Source: Spirosoma telluris (GTDB lineage Bacteria; Bacteroidota; Bacteroidia; Cytophagales; Spirosomataceae). Taken from it: 64,000 nucleotides of DNA. The position numbers and the translations under genes were made by a program. Below are positions 26,657 to 37,218 of this stretch, piece after piece; positions within the stretch are counted from its first letter, which is position 1; every line of letters starts with the position of its first letter. The stretch lies in NCBI GenBank assembly GCA_003259005.1, contig QLII01000001.1, positions 4,356,501 to 4,420,500 of the forward strand. Direction: 5' to 3'. The notes under the pieces were generated by a model that made no database searches, was not told where the DNA came from, and was given only the letters and a program-made list of their open reading frames with translations.

Positions 26657-29600
26657 ATGAAGAAAATTTTATTTGGAAGTTGGCTTCTTTCCTTACTCTT
26701 CTGTCTTCCTGTTTTAGCACAGGATGTAGTGGTAAGTGGCCAAGTTACTTCATCAGACGACGGGTCTACCCTACCAGGGGTGACTGTACAGGTAAAAGGT
26801 GCAAACCGGGTACAAACACCGATGCACAGGGTAATTATCGTTTAACAGCTTCTGCGAATAGCACGTTAGTGTTCAGCTTTATTGGTTACACGCCACAGGA
26901 GGTTGCTGTTAACAGACAATCAACTATCAACGTTAGTTTAAAGGGGGATTCTCAGCAACTGAATGAAGTAGTTGTTATTGGCTATGGTACACAGACCAAA
27001 CGCGACGCAACCGGTAGCATTTCCTCCGTGAAAGGTTCTACAATTGCCAATATGCCCATTCAAAGTTTTGAGTCGGGTTTAGCAGGCCGTACAGCTGGTG
27101 TTCAAATCACAGTACCAAACGGCGTATTAAACAACCCGCCTGTTTTTCGGATTCGTGGTACAAACTCAATCTCGCTTAGCTCGCAGCCATTAATTGTTGT
27201 TGATGGAGTTCCTACTTTTACGGGCGATTACTCTTCAACAAACGCACCTGCTAACCCGCTGGCCAGTATCAACCCAAATGATATTGAAAGCATGGATGTA
27301 GCAAAAGACGCTGCCGCAACTGCCATTTATGGTAGCCGTGCTGCGAATGGTGTCGTATTCATTACAACCAAGCGCGGTAAATCAGGGGCTGTTAAAGTTA
27401 ATTATGATGGCTGGGTTGGTTTCTCAGACGCCTACCGGTTACCCTCACTACTGAATGCGCAGGAGTATATTAACTTCAAAACGCAGGCGGTTGCGAATAA
27501 CCCTACGGCAAGCGCCATTAAGTATAATCAGATAAACGATGCCAATGGTAATCCTGTTGACACGAAATGGTACGATCAGGTTTATCGGCAAGGCGTTTCT
27601 CACAGCCATAATGTGAACATTTCAGGTGGCTCTGAAAAAACTAATTACTATTTCTCGGTTGGCTATTCGAAGCAGGAGGGTATTCTGAAGAAAAATGATT
27701 TTGAGCGGATTAATACGCTGTTCAATATGGACAGTAAGCTTAGCAAGCTGTTCACAGTTGGGGGAAAAATCTCTTACTCTAACGAGAAAAACTTATCGGC
27801 AACGTCGTCAGGTTCACTGTATGGTGAAGCATTTAATACAGGTGGGTTAGGCCGTCTGGCTATTGTACTTCCTCCTATTCTTTCGCCTTACAACAACGAC
27901 GGTACGTATAATACGAATGGAGCCGCCATGGGTTCATCCAATATTAGCGGAATTAGCTCACTCTCGTACTACAACCCAGTTGTTCTGCTCGACAACAACC
28001 GGTCTAACTCAGAAAGCAACCACATTCAGTCAAACATCTATGCGCAATTAAAGCCTGTAGACTGGATCACGTTAAGAAGTACCTATGGCATCGATTATTT
28101 ATTGATCAGTAATGATCTTTTCTGGTCGCCAAAAGGTGGAGATGGCTTTAGTTATGGTGGGTATGGTACTGCGGTTTCAGGAACCTACAAAACATGGGTA
28201 TGGACGAATACAGCGCAGTTCGACAAAACGTTTGCAGCTAGCCATAATGTTAGCTTACTAGCTGGTCAGGAGCAACAACGTCGCACATCAAACTCATTTG
28301 GTATTAACCGTCAGACCTTATCGGATGATGCTTACAACCAGATTCAGGCAGGTTGGGTTACCAACAACCCTTCTGGTATGAGTTTTGGCGAAAACTACCT
28401 GCTATCTGCTTTTGGTCGTTTAACGTATAACTACAAAGAAAAATACTTCCTGAGCGGCAACGTCCGTCAGGATGAATACTCGGCGCTGGGTGAGAAGAAA
28501 GGGGTATTCTGGGGTGCATCGGCTGGCTGGGAAATTACCCAGGAAGGTTTTTGGAAAGCAGCTCATCTCGATAATGTATTCAGCAACTTTAAAATCCGCG
28601 GTAGCTATGGCAAAGTAGGTAACATTGGTGGTATTGGCGACTATACTCCCTACTCTACCTATGCTTCTGGCTTATATGGGGGTGCCTCTACATTGTATTT
28701 CTCTAACGTAGGTAATCCAAATCTGAAATGGGAAACAAGCACGAAGACGGACGTTGGGTTCAACTTTGGGTTGTTCAATGATCGGATCACGGGCGAATTT
28801 GCTTTATATAAAAACGATGTCAATAACCTGATCCTGTATGTAGCGCAGGCTCCATCAACCGGCCTACCTACCAACCCTCCACAGAACGTTGGTACGATGT
28901 ATAACAAAGGGTTAGAATTTTCAGTCAACGCTCGCGTAATCAACACAAAAGCGTTCCAATGGAATTCAAACTTCAACATTACGTTTAACAAAAACGAAGT
29001 TACTTCACTGGCTCCCGGCCTGAACGTTATTCAAACCGGAATCGGCGGTGGTACCAGCGAAACAGTTAACCAGACCGCTCCAGGCTATTCGTTAGGGCAA
29101 TTGTGGGTAGTTCGTACGAACGGGGTTGATCCAGCAACCGGCAAGCGAATTTTTGTCAATTCGCAAGGTCAGAATGTGTATTATCAATATTATGCGCCCA
29201 CTGGCCAGTATCAATATTCAACTACGCCTGACGGTGCCACAAAATACGCAAATGCAGCAGGTGGAACGGCTATTACCCAGGCAACCGACGGCGTAATGTA
29301 CGCGAATGTATTACCGAAACAATATGGTGGCTGGGATAACACGTTCAAATTCAAAAACTTTGATTTGAGTGTCCTGCTTACCTATCAACTAGGCTTCTCT
29401 GTTTATTATGGTAGTAATGCTGGTTTGCATGACCAACGCTGGTGGAACAACGCTAAAGATGTTCTGACCGATGCGTGGCAGAAAGAAGGGGATACCGGCA
29501 AGAAATACGCTCGGCCTGTTTATGGTGATAACGTTTCGAACGGTTCGGCAATACCCTTGGATATCAATGTTTTCAAAGGAGATTTTGTAAGACTCAGAAC

Positions 29601-29835
29601 GGTATCGTTAGGCTATACGCTGCCAGCAGCGCTAACCTCAAAAGCTAAAATCAGCAATTTGCGGGTTTATGTAAGCGGTCAGAACCTAGGTATACTGACC
29701 AAATATCCTGGTCCAGATCCAGAAGTATCGTCGAACGGTGCCAGCAGCAACAACAGTACTTCCTCGCAAGGTGTCGACAGAAATACCATTGGTAATGCAC
29801 GTACAATTACGGTTGGTTTACGGGCAGGTTTCTAA
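26657..29835 (+). CDS. SusC/RagA family TonB-linked outer membrane protein (frame broken once)
   Basis: The signal peptide (LFCLPVLAQ) and start of the carboxypeptidase-like domain are in one frame, and the rest in another. The break is in the GGG run 26808-26810; one added G gives VQVKGANRGTNTDAQGNYRL and a continuous 1,059-residue SusC protein. Plug motifs are present: LNEVVVIGYGTQTKRDATGS, FESGLAGRTAGVQI, NDIESMDVAKDAAATAIYGS. The barrel ends RTITVGLRAGF. The first 60 residues closely resemble those of the SusC protein encoded at 20634. Its SusD partner begins 20 nt downstream. Import substrate is unknown. Confidence 0.9.
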
Positions 29836-29855
29836 TACGTTTCATCAAAGATTTT

Positions 29856-31354
29856 ATGAAAAAGAAAATAATATATTCGGCCGCCTTATGCGTACTTAGC
29901 TGGGGTTTTAGTGCCTGTAACCGAGATCTGCTTACCCCAATTCCCCAAACGTCGGTATCCGATGCATCGGCGTTCAGTACAGTCAATCGCGTACAAACAC
30001 AGTTGCTATCGCTTTATGGATCGTCGAACTCAACCAATATTGGCGGTCTTAAAGATGGTAACTTATATGGAGGTCGCTATGTAATCTATGGGGATATTCG
30101 TGGCGAAGATTTTATCAACGAAACCGGTAACCTGATCACAGGTTCTGATGTGTGGGCAGAAAACCCAACCAACAGTGCAACCGCCGTTACAACCCTGTGG
30201 AATTATGCTTATTTGACTATCAACAAGTGTAATATCTTTTTGGACGGAATGGCAGCAGGGGGTACTAAAGTTGTAGGTGCCGATTTAGGAAAACAGTACA
30301 TCGCTGAAGCCAAACTGATTCGTGGCCTGGTCTACTATAGCCTGCTTCAGTTTTATGCCCGCCCTTATGCTGATGGAAGTGGCAGTAAGCCTGGTCTTCC
30401 ATTGCGTCTTACTGGTATCAAAGGGCTGGCCAGTCGGACTTAGCAAGAAGTACAGTGGCGGAGGTTTATACACAGGTACTGAAAGACCTAAACGAAGCAG
30501 AAACGGATTTGCCAGCAAAATATACGGCTGCTTCTGACAACGTAACCCGTGCCCATAAGAACACGGCGATTGCGCTGAAAACACGTGTTTATCTGAGTAT
30601 GCAGAACTACGCCAGTGTTATTACAGAAGCCAACAAAATGGTAAGTGCTACGGCCCCATTCTCGTCGCCTTCAAACGTTCCCAATGCATTGCAATCAGAT
30701 ATTACGTCGGTTTTTACAACCTATACGACGCCAGAATCTATCTTCTCATTACCCATGACATCTACCGCAGGAGATAACCCAGGCACGCAAAATCAATTAG
30801 GGTTCTATTATTCCCCTACAACGGCTAATGGTGGTGTTGGCAACGGAGAGTTTTCGCTAAATCCAAACGGCATTATTGCCAATACGGATTGGAAACAATC
30901 GGACAAACGCCGTTCCTTCATTAAACAGTCAGGTACAACAACCGTGAAAAACTGGCTTAACAAATACAAGACGGCTAGTCCTTATACTGACTGGGTTCCT
31001 GTAATTCGTTATTCTGAAGTAATGCTGAATCTGGCTGAAGCTAAAGTACGTAGCAGCAACACCGTCGATGCGCAGGCAGTAGCTCTGCTAAATGCTGTAC
31101 GGAATCGTTCGGATGCTACGACAACCTATACAGCCGCCAGCTTTGCTTCTTCTACTGACCTGATCAATGCCATTCTAACAGAACGTCGGATTGAGTTTTT
31201 AGGTGAAGGACTCCGTAATAATGACCTGATGCGTCTCTTGCAAACTATTCCTGCTAAAGGAACAGCGCAGGCGAAAGCGCCTACCGATAATGGCTATATC
31301 TGGCCAATTTCAGCATCAGAGCTATCTCTGAACAAGTTAGCTACAGATAACTAA
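29856..31354 (+). CDS. SusD/RagB family outer membrane lipoprotein (frame broken once)
   Basis: The protein has a lipobox Cys at about residue 21 (SWGFSACNRDLLTPIP) and classic SusD features: NYAYLTINKCNIFLDGM, YIAEAKLIRGLVYYSLLQFY, VAEVYTQVLKDLNEAETDLP, RVYLSMQNYASVITEANKMV, EVMLNLAEAKVRS and LTERRIEFLGEGLRNNDLMR. The frame breaks in the GGG at 30423-30425; one more G gives GIKGAGQSDLARSTVAEVYT and a continuous 499-residue protein of normal length. It is the lid of the preceding SusC transporter. A terminator follows. Confidence 0.9.
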
Positions 31355-31377
31355 TTCAGTAAATCGGTTTTATGCAC

Positions 31378-31409
31378 AAAGGGTTATCTCAACAGGGGTA
31401 ACCCTTTTT
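31378..31409 (+). terminator. Intrinsic terminator of the second SusCD operon
   Basis: AAAGGGTTA and TAACCCTTT are perfect arms around 12 nt and are followed by T residues, 23 nt past the SusD-like stop. Confidence 0.85.
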
Positions 31410-31498
31410 TGTTGGCCTCCAATTCAGAGTCGTGGCTGATGTAGCACCGATTACTAGCCGAAAATGCGTATTTTAGAGGACTATTACTGGTCTTAATC

Positions 31499-33457
31499 AT
31501 GAATTTACGAAAACCCATAGGGTTATTTATACCCGCTTTTTTCTTTCTCCTTACCGTTACAAAAGCCCAATTACCCATTCATGCTACCCGCTGGAAAGGT
31601 ACCATACTAGCTCCTAATGCGATGCAGGTTCTAATCGATTTTCGAGACGATACCCTGCTGGTTACTAACGAAACCGATAACAGACTCCTCGAAAGGATGC
31701 TGTATGAGCAAACGGGCGATACCCTGGCCATTCGGAAAATTGATGGCCAAAGTTCCTGTCAAACAACCGCAACAGGTATTTATCGACTTGTCTATATCAA
31801 TAATGGCGAAGAATTCCTGCTACAGCCCATTCGCGATACCTGTCCCGAACGACAACAGGCTTTTGCTACGAAAACACCTTTCGTCCGACTACGCCCCGAC
31901 AAAAATCAGCCCTCACGAAACTGGCCTTATCTCGACCCAGTAAGTGACTCGGTAGCCGGTATCAGTCTGTACCGAGCCTATGATTTATTAAAAGATCGAA
32001 AGTCTGTTCCGGTAGTGGTTGGGGTGCTTGATTCGGGAGTCGATATTGCCCATGAAGACCTGCGGGACGTTATCTGGGTGAATCCTAAAGAAAAGCCGGG
32101 CAATGACCTTGACGATGACAAAAACGGCTACACCGACGACATCAATGGCTGGAATTTCATGGGTGCCAAAGATGGTACAACCTATGAATACGATCAGCCG
32201 GAGATTACACAGACCTATATACTACTGAAAAACAAATACGATAAGATTGACCCAGCAACCGTCAGCCCTGCCGACCGACGCCAATACAACACATATCAAC
32301 TGGCAAAAAAACAGTTCCTTCAGCGCTATAAGGCCTATTATCCCAAATACCTGGCCTTTTCCGATACCACAAAATTCTGGCAGGTTGCTCAGCAAATTCA
32401 GGCCAAACTCCCCGATACGGTCACCTCGTCGATTGCTATTCGTACCGTCGATTTTGGGACCGATTCGGTAGCAACTGCCGTCAGAAGCATTTTAGCTGAT
32501 GCCTATTTACCACAGTATGGATCATTCCGTTCCTATAGTAAATTGGTTCGCAAGAATTGGGAGCGCTTTCGGCAGGCGATGGGCAGCGAGGCTGATATTG
32601 CCTATAATCCTGATTATAACCCCCGAAAAACTGTGGGCGATGATCCCGCCAATTTAACCCAGCGGTATTACGGAAGCCCAGCCATGCGCATTGGACAATC
32701 GCAGCAGTTAGCCATGCATGGTAGCCATGTAGCGGGTATTATAGGTGCCAAACGGGGTAATGGGAAAGGTATTGACGGAGTGGCCGACAATGTTCGGATC
32801 ATGCCCATCGCCGTTGTTCCATCCAACGGTGATGAACGGGATAAAGACGTTGCCAATGGCATTCGGTACGCCGTTGAAAACGGAGCGAAGGTCATTAACA
32901 TGAGTTTCGGCAAACGGCTATCCCCTTTTAAAGAGGAGGTCGATGCGGCCATTCGTTTTGCGGAAGAACGTGATGTACTCATCGTTCATGCGGCTGGCAA
33001 CAATGGCGAAAACTACGATTCACTGCCAGCCTATCCTTCGGCGAAGTACGAGAATGGTCAAACAGCGAAAAACGTGCTTGTGGTAGGCAACAGCACATGG
33101 CGGGTTGGAGAAACACTGCCCAGCCGTTCCTCTAACTATGGTATACAAACAGTCGACCTCTTTGCACCAGGAACCGCTATTCTGTCAACACTACCTCATA
33201 ATCGCTATGCCAGCTTATCCGGCACCAGCATGGCCTCGCCCATGACAGCGGGCGTAGCCGCTCTCCTGCGGTCTTATTTTCCGAAACTAACGGCCGTACA
33301 GGTCAGAGAAATTCTGATGAAAAGCAGCTATCAACCGGATGTTCTAGTCCGAAAACCAGGCCTCTCCACGCAGAAACTCCCCTTCAAAAGCCTGAGCCAT
33401 TCGGGTGGATTGCTCAATGCCTATGAAGCAGTGAAAATGGCGCTGGGGAATGAGTAA
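31499..33457 (+). CDS. Secreted subtilisin-like serine protease (S8)
   Basis: The 652-residue protein has a signal peptide (FFFLLTVTKAQ) and an N-terminal beta-rich prodomain-like segment of about 130 residues. The S8 catalytic triad is complete: Asp178 in VVGVLDSGVDIAHED, His407 in MHGSHVAGIIGA and Ser577 in SGTSMASPMTAG. About 190 residues are inserted between Asp and His (including a Lys/Tyr-rich helical part at 235-290), longer than in subtilisin but usual for Bacteroidota S8 proteases. It acts outside the cytoplasm on unknown proteins. It has no obvious sorting domain at the C-terminus. Confidence 0.94.
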   Translation: MNLRKPIGLFIPAFFFLLTVTKAQLPIHATRWKGTILAPNAMQVLIDFRDDTLLVTNETDNRLLERMLYEQTGDTLAIRKIDGQSSCQTTATGIYRLVYINNGEEFLLQPIRDTCPERQQAFATKTPFVRLRPDKNQPSRNWPYLDPVSDSVAGISLYRAYDLLKDRKSVPVVVGVLDSGVDIAHEDLRDVIWVNPKEKPGNDLDDDKNGYTDDINGWNFMGAKDGTTYEYDQPEITQTYILLKNKYDKIDPATVSPADRRQYNTYQLAKKQFLQRYKAYYPKYLAFSDTTKFWQVAQQIQAKLPDTVTSSIAIRTVDFGTDSVATAVRSILADAYLPQYGSFRSYSKLVRKNWERFRQAMGSEADIAYNPDYNPRKTVGDDPANLTQRYYGSPAMRIGQSQQLAMHGSHVAGIIGAKRGNGKGIDGVADNVRIMPIAVVPSNGDERDKDVANGIRYAVENGAKVINMSFGKRLSPFKEEVDAAIRFAEERDVLIVHAAGNNGENYDSLPAYPSAKYENGQTAKNVLVVGNSTWRVGETLPSRSSNYGIQTVDLFAPGTAILSTLPHNRYASLSGTSMASPMTAGVAALLRSYFPKLTAVQVREILMKSSYQPDVLVRKPGLSTQKLPFKSLSHSGGLLNAYEAVKMALGNE

Positions 33458-33477
33458 AGAGGGGAGTGGTGGAGTAA

Positions 33478-33548
33478 GTGAAATGAGTGAAGTAGGTGGA
33501 GTGAGATCCGAATTGTTCGACTCACTCCACCTACTTCACTCATTTCAC
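33478..33548. repeat. Long perfect inverted repeat, GTGGAGT family, copy 1
   Basis: Arms of 28 nt (33478-33505 and 33521-33548) are perfectly complementary around a 15-nt loop and contain GAGTGAAGTAGGTGGAGT. The same 18-mer is in the repeat at 37287. It lies between convergent genes and may terminate both. Confidence 0.85.
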
Positions 33549-33562
33549 CAATTACTTACCTC

Positions 33563-34275
33563 TTACCAGTCAACCTCTTTTTTATCATGCCAGAATTTAC
33601 CAGTCTCGGATTGGGGCGCATCCGTGGCTAGCCAAACGATAGTCTCGGCCCCTTTTTCAACGGGTCGACTGGCGTTAGAGCCCCCATGTCGGTGCGGACC
33701 CAACCGGGATCAACACAGTTAACCGCAATATTTTCTCCTCGAAGTGCCCCGGCAAATTGCCTTGTTACGGCATTGAGGGCTGTTTTCGAGATGCTATAGG
33801 CAGGTGCATAAGTTGTCATGTCGTTAAGCGCACCAGCACCACTCGATACATTAATAATGCGCGCGCCCGATGTGCTTTTTTGCAGATGCTCCAGAAAATC
33901 CTGAATAACTAAGATAGGGCCGGTCACATTGGCTTTCAAGGTTCGGTCGAGCATTTCAGTGTTCAGGTGCAGAATATCTTCGCCATGATCTTCGAGCACA
34001 CCGGCATTGTTCACGAGCACATCCAGATGATCGGCTTTTTGCGAAAATGTACCACAGGCCGTTCGGATACTAACCGGGTCTGTTACATCGAGGTGTATAA
34101 AGGTCGCTTCATAGCCAGCCTTACATAATTCTTCGGAGGCTTCGCGCCCTTTAGCGGCATCGCGGGCACCAATAAACACAGCAAAGCCACGCTCGGCGAG
34201 CTGCCGCGCAATTTCTTTCCCAATTCCTTTATTGGCTCCTGTAATCAGAGCCGTACGCTTATGGTGAGTGTTCAT
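33563..34275 (-). CDS. SDR family NAD(P)-dependent oxidoreductase (frame broken once)
   Basis: Classical short-chain dehydrogenase: TALITGANKGIGKEIARQLA (TGxxxGIG), LDVLVNNAGVLED, IINVSSGAGALND with the catalytic Ser and YSISKTALNAVTR with Tyr-x-x-x-Lys, then VNCVDPGWVRTDMG. The frame breaks after DMG in the C run 33681-33685; one more base gives GSNASRPVEKGAETIVWLAT and an end at 33563, for a 237-residue protein. The sequence resembles carbonyl reductase-like SDRs. Substrate unknown; no clear operon partner. Confidence 0.9.
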
Positions 34276-34417
34276 ACTACACTAAATCTCTATAATCTTA
34301 AAATGTTCACAAAAAATCAACCGTATACTCAAGTGATTGACCGTTTCCTAAGTGCTGAAACAAAATTTAGTAGTTTAGCAGCTATTCTTACTTAGTGATT
34401 TTAGCAACTGCTTATCA

Positions 34418-35308
34418 ATGAAATCATTTTTTTCTGTTTTGGCTCTTACACTCGTGCCCGTTGGTTTGGCTTTAGCACAAACAGGTTCGGCTAGTGGCTC
34501 AACAACAACTGCTTCACCTAATCGGCGGCAGGAACTGTACGACCAGTATCACGGGATCACTAAAAAACCAGCCACAACCACAACAGCCACAACCCCTCCA
34601 CCTACGTCTAAAAACAACCGTACAGATAAACAGCAGTCGCCAAACAAGACCGAGCCGAAACCACCAGTTGTTGCAGCTACGCCAACGCAATCAACAGCAG
34701 CGGAGCCAGTAGCAGATCGTACTCAACGGGTGGCTACGACCAGCACCAAAGCAGACGCGGCAACTGGTAGTACATCGGGGGTTCGGATTGGAATTCGGGG
34801 CGGGGTTACTTATTCCGTTTTTACCGAGACGGTAGCAGGTACAGACCCAGCTGTAGGCTTTGTTGGGGGTTTGACATTTAACCTAGGGGCAGGCCACGTT
34901 TCATTTCAACCCGAAGTCAACTACACACGTTACAGCACCAAGGTAACAAGCTTTGGTTTTACGGCTACTGAGGCCGTGGATTTTCTTGAAGTGCCTTTAT
35001 TTCTGAAACTATCCACAGGAACCTATGCTGGAAGCCGCTTCTTCCTGAATATTGGCCCCTATGCAAGCTATGCAATGAGTGCGAGTATTGACGGCAAAAA
35101 GATATCGCTTGATGGCAAAAATAATCGTTTCGGCTTTGGCGCAGGGGCCGGTATTGGAGGAGCCATAAAAGCAGGACCTGGTCATGTTACACTTGAAGTT
35201 CGCGGCTTGTATCCCCTGGGCGATGTAGATAGCGGCTTCAATACAGATTCAAAGATAATCTTCGGGCAGGGAACCCTTGGGTATATATTCCCTCTCGGAG
35301 GCCGGTAA
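34418..35308 (+). CDS. Outer membrane beta-barrel protein (PorT-like) with a Thr/Pro-rich linker
   Basis: The 296-residue protein has a signal peptide (VPVGLALAQ), a low-complexity Thr/Pro/Gln/Lys-rich linker (about 25-115), and a C-terminal barrel domain starting GVRIGIRGGVTYSVF with alternating strands (FQPEVNYTRYST, VDFLEVPLFLKLSTG, FFLNIGPYASYAMS) and ending GTLGYIFPLGGR. This is the outer-membrane beta-barrel (OMP_b-brl_2, PorT-like) architecture common in Bacteroidota. The linker may span peptidoglycan. Function is not known. A terminator follows 32 nt downstream. Confidence 0.85.
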   Translation: MKSFFSVLALTLVPVGLALAQTGSASGSTTTASPNRRQELYDQYHGITKKPATTTTATTPPPTSKNNRTDKQQSPNKTEPKPPVVAATPTQSTAAEPVADRTQRVATTSTKADAATGSTSGVRIGIRGGVTYSVFTETVAGTDPAVGFVGGLTFNLGAGHVSFQPEVNYTRYSTKVTSFGFTATEAVDFLEVPLFLKLSTGTYAGSRFFLNIGPYASYAMSASIDGKKISLDGKNNRFGFGAGAGIGGAIKAGPGHVTLEVRGLYPLGDVDSGFNTDSKIIFGQGTLGYIFPLGGR

Positions 35309-35340
35309 TAAAAAAACTTTCTCATAGAGTGGGTTTTTAG

Positions 35341-35375
35341 AATGGCGACAACCAATTGAGTGTCGCCATTTTTGT
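35341..35375 (+). terminator. Intrinsic terminator of the beta-barrel gene
   Basis: AATGGCGACA and TGTCGCCATT are perfect 10-bp arms around ACCAATTGAG and are followed by TTTG TTT. Confidence 0.88.
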
Positions 35376-35417
35376 TTCCCCCCTCTTCCATAAGGCATTA
35401 CTCAATAGGCAAATGTG

Positions 35418-35512
35418 CCAAAATTGATTCTAATTGATTCTAATATATTGATAAAGAAGCAGCAGAATCAAAAGAATCGATAGAATCTATTTTGACAAAG
35501 CACTAGTGCTCG
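35418..35512. repeat. GATTCTA-rich intergenic repeat ending in a CACTAGTGCT palindrome
   Basis: AATTGATTCT motifs repeat, followed by AGAATCAAAAGAATCGATAG, and the element ends ATCTATTTTGAC-AAGCACTAGTGCT. An almost identical terminal segment, ATCTATTTTGCC-TAAGCACTAGTACT, is at about 38578-38604. It lies between a plus-strand gene end and a minus-strand gene end. Confidence 0.55.
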
Positions 35513-35525
35513 CTATAAACGGCGT

Positions 35526-36368
35526 TTAGACAAAGGCCAAACTTTTGGCCCACAATTCGGCGGCTTGTTTGTTCGTATTATCGCCATGCCTGATTGACTT
35601 AGGCTTTGAATCGGCAAAAAATCCGCCCGATCCACCTGATTGTCCATCTTTCTTTTGCAGAACCGCAATTGGAGCCGTTGCCAGATAAACCGACGTTTCG
35701 GCACCCCGCTCCGGGCTACGCATAAACGGCCTTGCCAGGTTCATCATAAACCCTAACGCACCTGTAAAATTGGTACCAAAGCCCGAGTTAACGACGCCAG
35801 GGTGGACAGCATAAGCGGTAATTCCTGCTTCGGCATAACGATTAGCCAATTCCCTGGTAAACAATAGGTTAGCTAACTTCCCGTCTCCATAAGCAGACAG
35901 GACGGCCAGGTTTTCGTTGCGCTTGAAGAAACGCGATGCACTGCCTAATGCATAAGCCGCTGATGAGAGATTGATAATCCGGGCTTCGCCGGTCGCCTTG
36001 AGCAAATCCATCAGATGATAGGTAAGCACAAAAGGGCCAATATGATTGGCAAAAAACGATTTCTCAATGTTGTCGATAAACTCAATAGTATCAGGCGAGT
36101 ATCCAGCATTATTAATCAGGACATCCAGTTTCTGGTGCGTACGATTGACCTGCTGAGCCACCCGACGCACTGAACCCAGATCGGTTAGATCGGCCAGGAG
36201 CAATTCGACAGTTATGGCGGGGTTAATCTGCTTGACTATTGCCATAGCCTCCTTCCCCTTCTTTTCATTACGGCATACCAGAATCAAATTGAATCCTCGC
36301 CGTGCCAGCGCCTTGGCAGTGGCCAGGCCAATACCAACGTTTGCCCCCGTAATCAGTGCTGTTTTCAT
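35526..36368 (-). CDS. SDR family oxidoreductase (retinol-dehydrogenase-like)
   Basis: The intact 280-residue protein has TALITGANVGIGLATAKALA, the NAG motif (LDVLINNAGYSPD), catalytic Ser in IINLSSAAYALG and Tyr-x-x-x-Lys in SAYGDGKLANLLFTRELA, then YAVHPGVVNSGFG. This matches the retinol dehydrogenase/WW-oxidoreductase-like branch of classical SDRs. It lies downstream of the MarR gene and the 69-residue gene on the same strand, with an inverted repeat between, so it may be a distal member of the MarR regulon. Substrate unknown. Confidence 0.92.
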   Translation of the reverse strand: MKTALITGANVGIGLATAKALARRGFNLILVCRNEKKGKEAMAIVKQINPAITVELLLADLTDLGSVRRVAQQVNRTHQKLDVLINNAGYSPDTIEFIDNIEKSFFANHIGPFVLTYHLMDLLKATGEARIINLSSAAYALGSASRFFKRNENLAVLSAYGDGKLANLLFTRELANRYAEAGITAYAVHPGVVNSGFGTNFTGALGFMMNLARPFMRSPERGAETSVYLATAPIAVLQKKDGQSGGSGGFFADSKPKSIRHGDNTNKQAAELWAKSLAFV

Positions 36369-36388
36369 GTATAGTGGACTAGGTTAAG

Positions 36389-36465
36389 TAAGTGGAGTCA
36401 GTAAAATAGGTGCCGTGAGTTGACTAGTCCTAACCTCACAGCACCTATTTTACTGACTCCACTTA
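36389..36465. repeat. Long perfect inverted repeat, GTGGAGT family, copy 2
   Basis: TAAGTGGAGTCAGTAAAATA... (36389-36413) and its exact complement (36441-36465) form 25-bp arms; an inner GTGAG/CTCAC pair extends the hairpin. It lies between the 69-residue gene and the SDR gene. Confidence 0.85.
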
Positions 36466-36475
36466 TCTTCCCAAA

Positions 36476-36685
36476 TCAAAACAGCAGTTTCCAGCCGTTA
36501 AAGAATAGGTCTTTACCAGGTTGCCCCGACCAGGTTTCAACAGCCTCATCGGGTTCTGAGATACGGCTTTCCTTTTGTACAACAATGGCCGAAATACCTT
36601 TTTCAGCCAACGAGCGGCAAATGCTTTTAGTGGTTTCGGTTACGTGACCTGCTACTAGTCCTACTGTGGTTTCGTTGGTTTTCAT
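36476..36685 (-). CDS. 69-residue protein under a MarR-type operator
   Basis: The start at 36685 is chosen because a MarR-operator copy lies 15 nt upstream. The product begins TTVGLVAGHVTETTKSICRS and continues LAEKGISAIVVQKESR, which reads like one beta-alpha-beta unit of a Rossmann or SDR-like fold without the rest of the domain. No catalytic residues or membrane segments are visible. It may be a small regulatory or adaptor protein or an evolutionary remnant of an SDR. It lies 48 nt after the marR stop, so it may be read both from its own promoter and from marR. Confidence 0.6.
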   Translation of the reverse strand: MKTNETTVGLVAGHVTETTKSICRSLAEKGISAIVVQKESRISEPDEAVETWSGQPGKDLFFNGWKLLF

Positions 36686-36699
36686 GGTATTCGGTTTTA

Positions 36700-36715
36700 T
36701 TGTATGTGCAAACAA
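36700..36715. promoter_or_regulatory. MarR-type operator before the 69-residue gene
   Basis: TTGTATGTGCAAACAA is identical to the site in the marR promoter and is a near-palindrome (TTGTnTGyrCAnACAA). Confidence 0.7.
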
Positions 36716-36732
36716 ATTTTTTAATAAATTTT

Positions 36733-37197
36733 TTAAATGGGTTCCCCCAATGCCTTCGTCGCCTTCACAATCTGTTGGGTCAACTGGCAAACATTGGTTT
36801 CACCAATAATCTGAGAGTAACGGGCTCCTACCCGATCCCAGGCCTGGGAAATTTCGGGCTGAATCGCTTCACCCTCGGCGGTTGGATAAATCAGTGTTCG
36901 TTTTCCCTCCGACTCCCGGCGAACAAACCGTTTTTGCTCCAGCTTTTCCACCAATCGTGTAATCGTCGATGGGGTAAGACACAGTGTTTCGCTCAATTCT
37001 GACGGGGTTATACCCGGTTGGGCCACCACTTCGCATAGCATGTAGGCATGTGAATAGCACATACCAAAGCGACCGAATTCGTCATCACCAATGGCTGTAA
37101 TGGCACGAGCTAATGCATTGGCCGAAAACAGCAGACAGGCACTATACCGTGAGGATAACTTAGTATCTTCAGCTACGGCAACTTCCTGGTTATTCAT
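36733..37197 (-). CDS. MarR family transcriptional regulator
   Basis: The 154-residue protein has the MarR winged-helix core: ITPSELSETLCLTPSTITRL for the HTH, VEKLEQKRFVRRESEGKRTL for the wing, preceded by AYMLCEVVAQPG. Cys residues at about 21, 47 and 55 could sense oxidation but this is speculative. It has an unusually perfect ribosome-binding site for a Bacteroidota gene (AAGGAGG, 5 nt before the ATG). Operator copies overlap its own promoter and lie in front of the 69-residue gene, so it probably represses both. Confidence 0.93.
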   Translation of the reverse strand: MNNQEVAVAEDTKLSSRYSACLLFSANALARAITAIGDDEFGRFGMCYSHAYMLCEVVAQPGITPSELSETLCLTPSTITRLVEKLEQKRFVRRESEGKRTLIYPTAEGEAIQPEISQAWDRVGARYSQIIGETNVCQLTQQIVKATKALGEPI

Positions 37198-37218
37198 AAT
37201 TCCTCCTTATTGTCTGAA

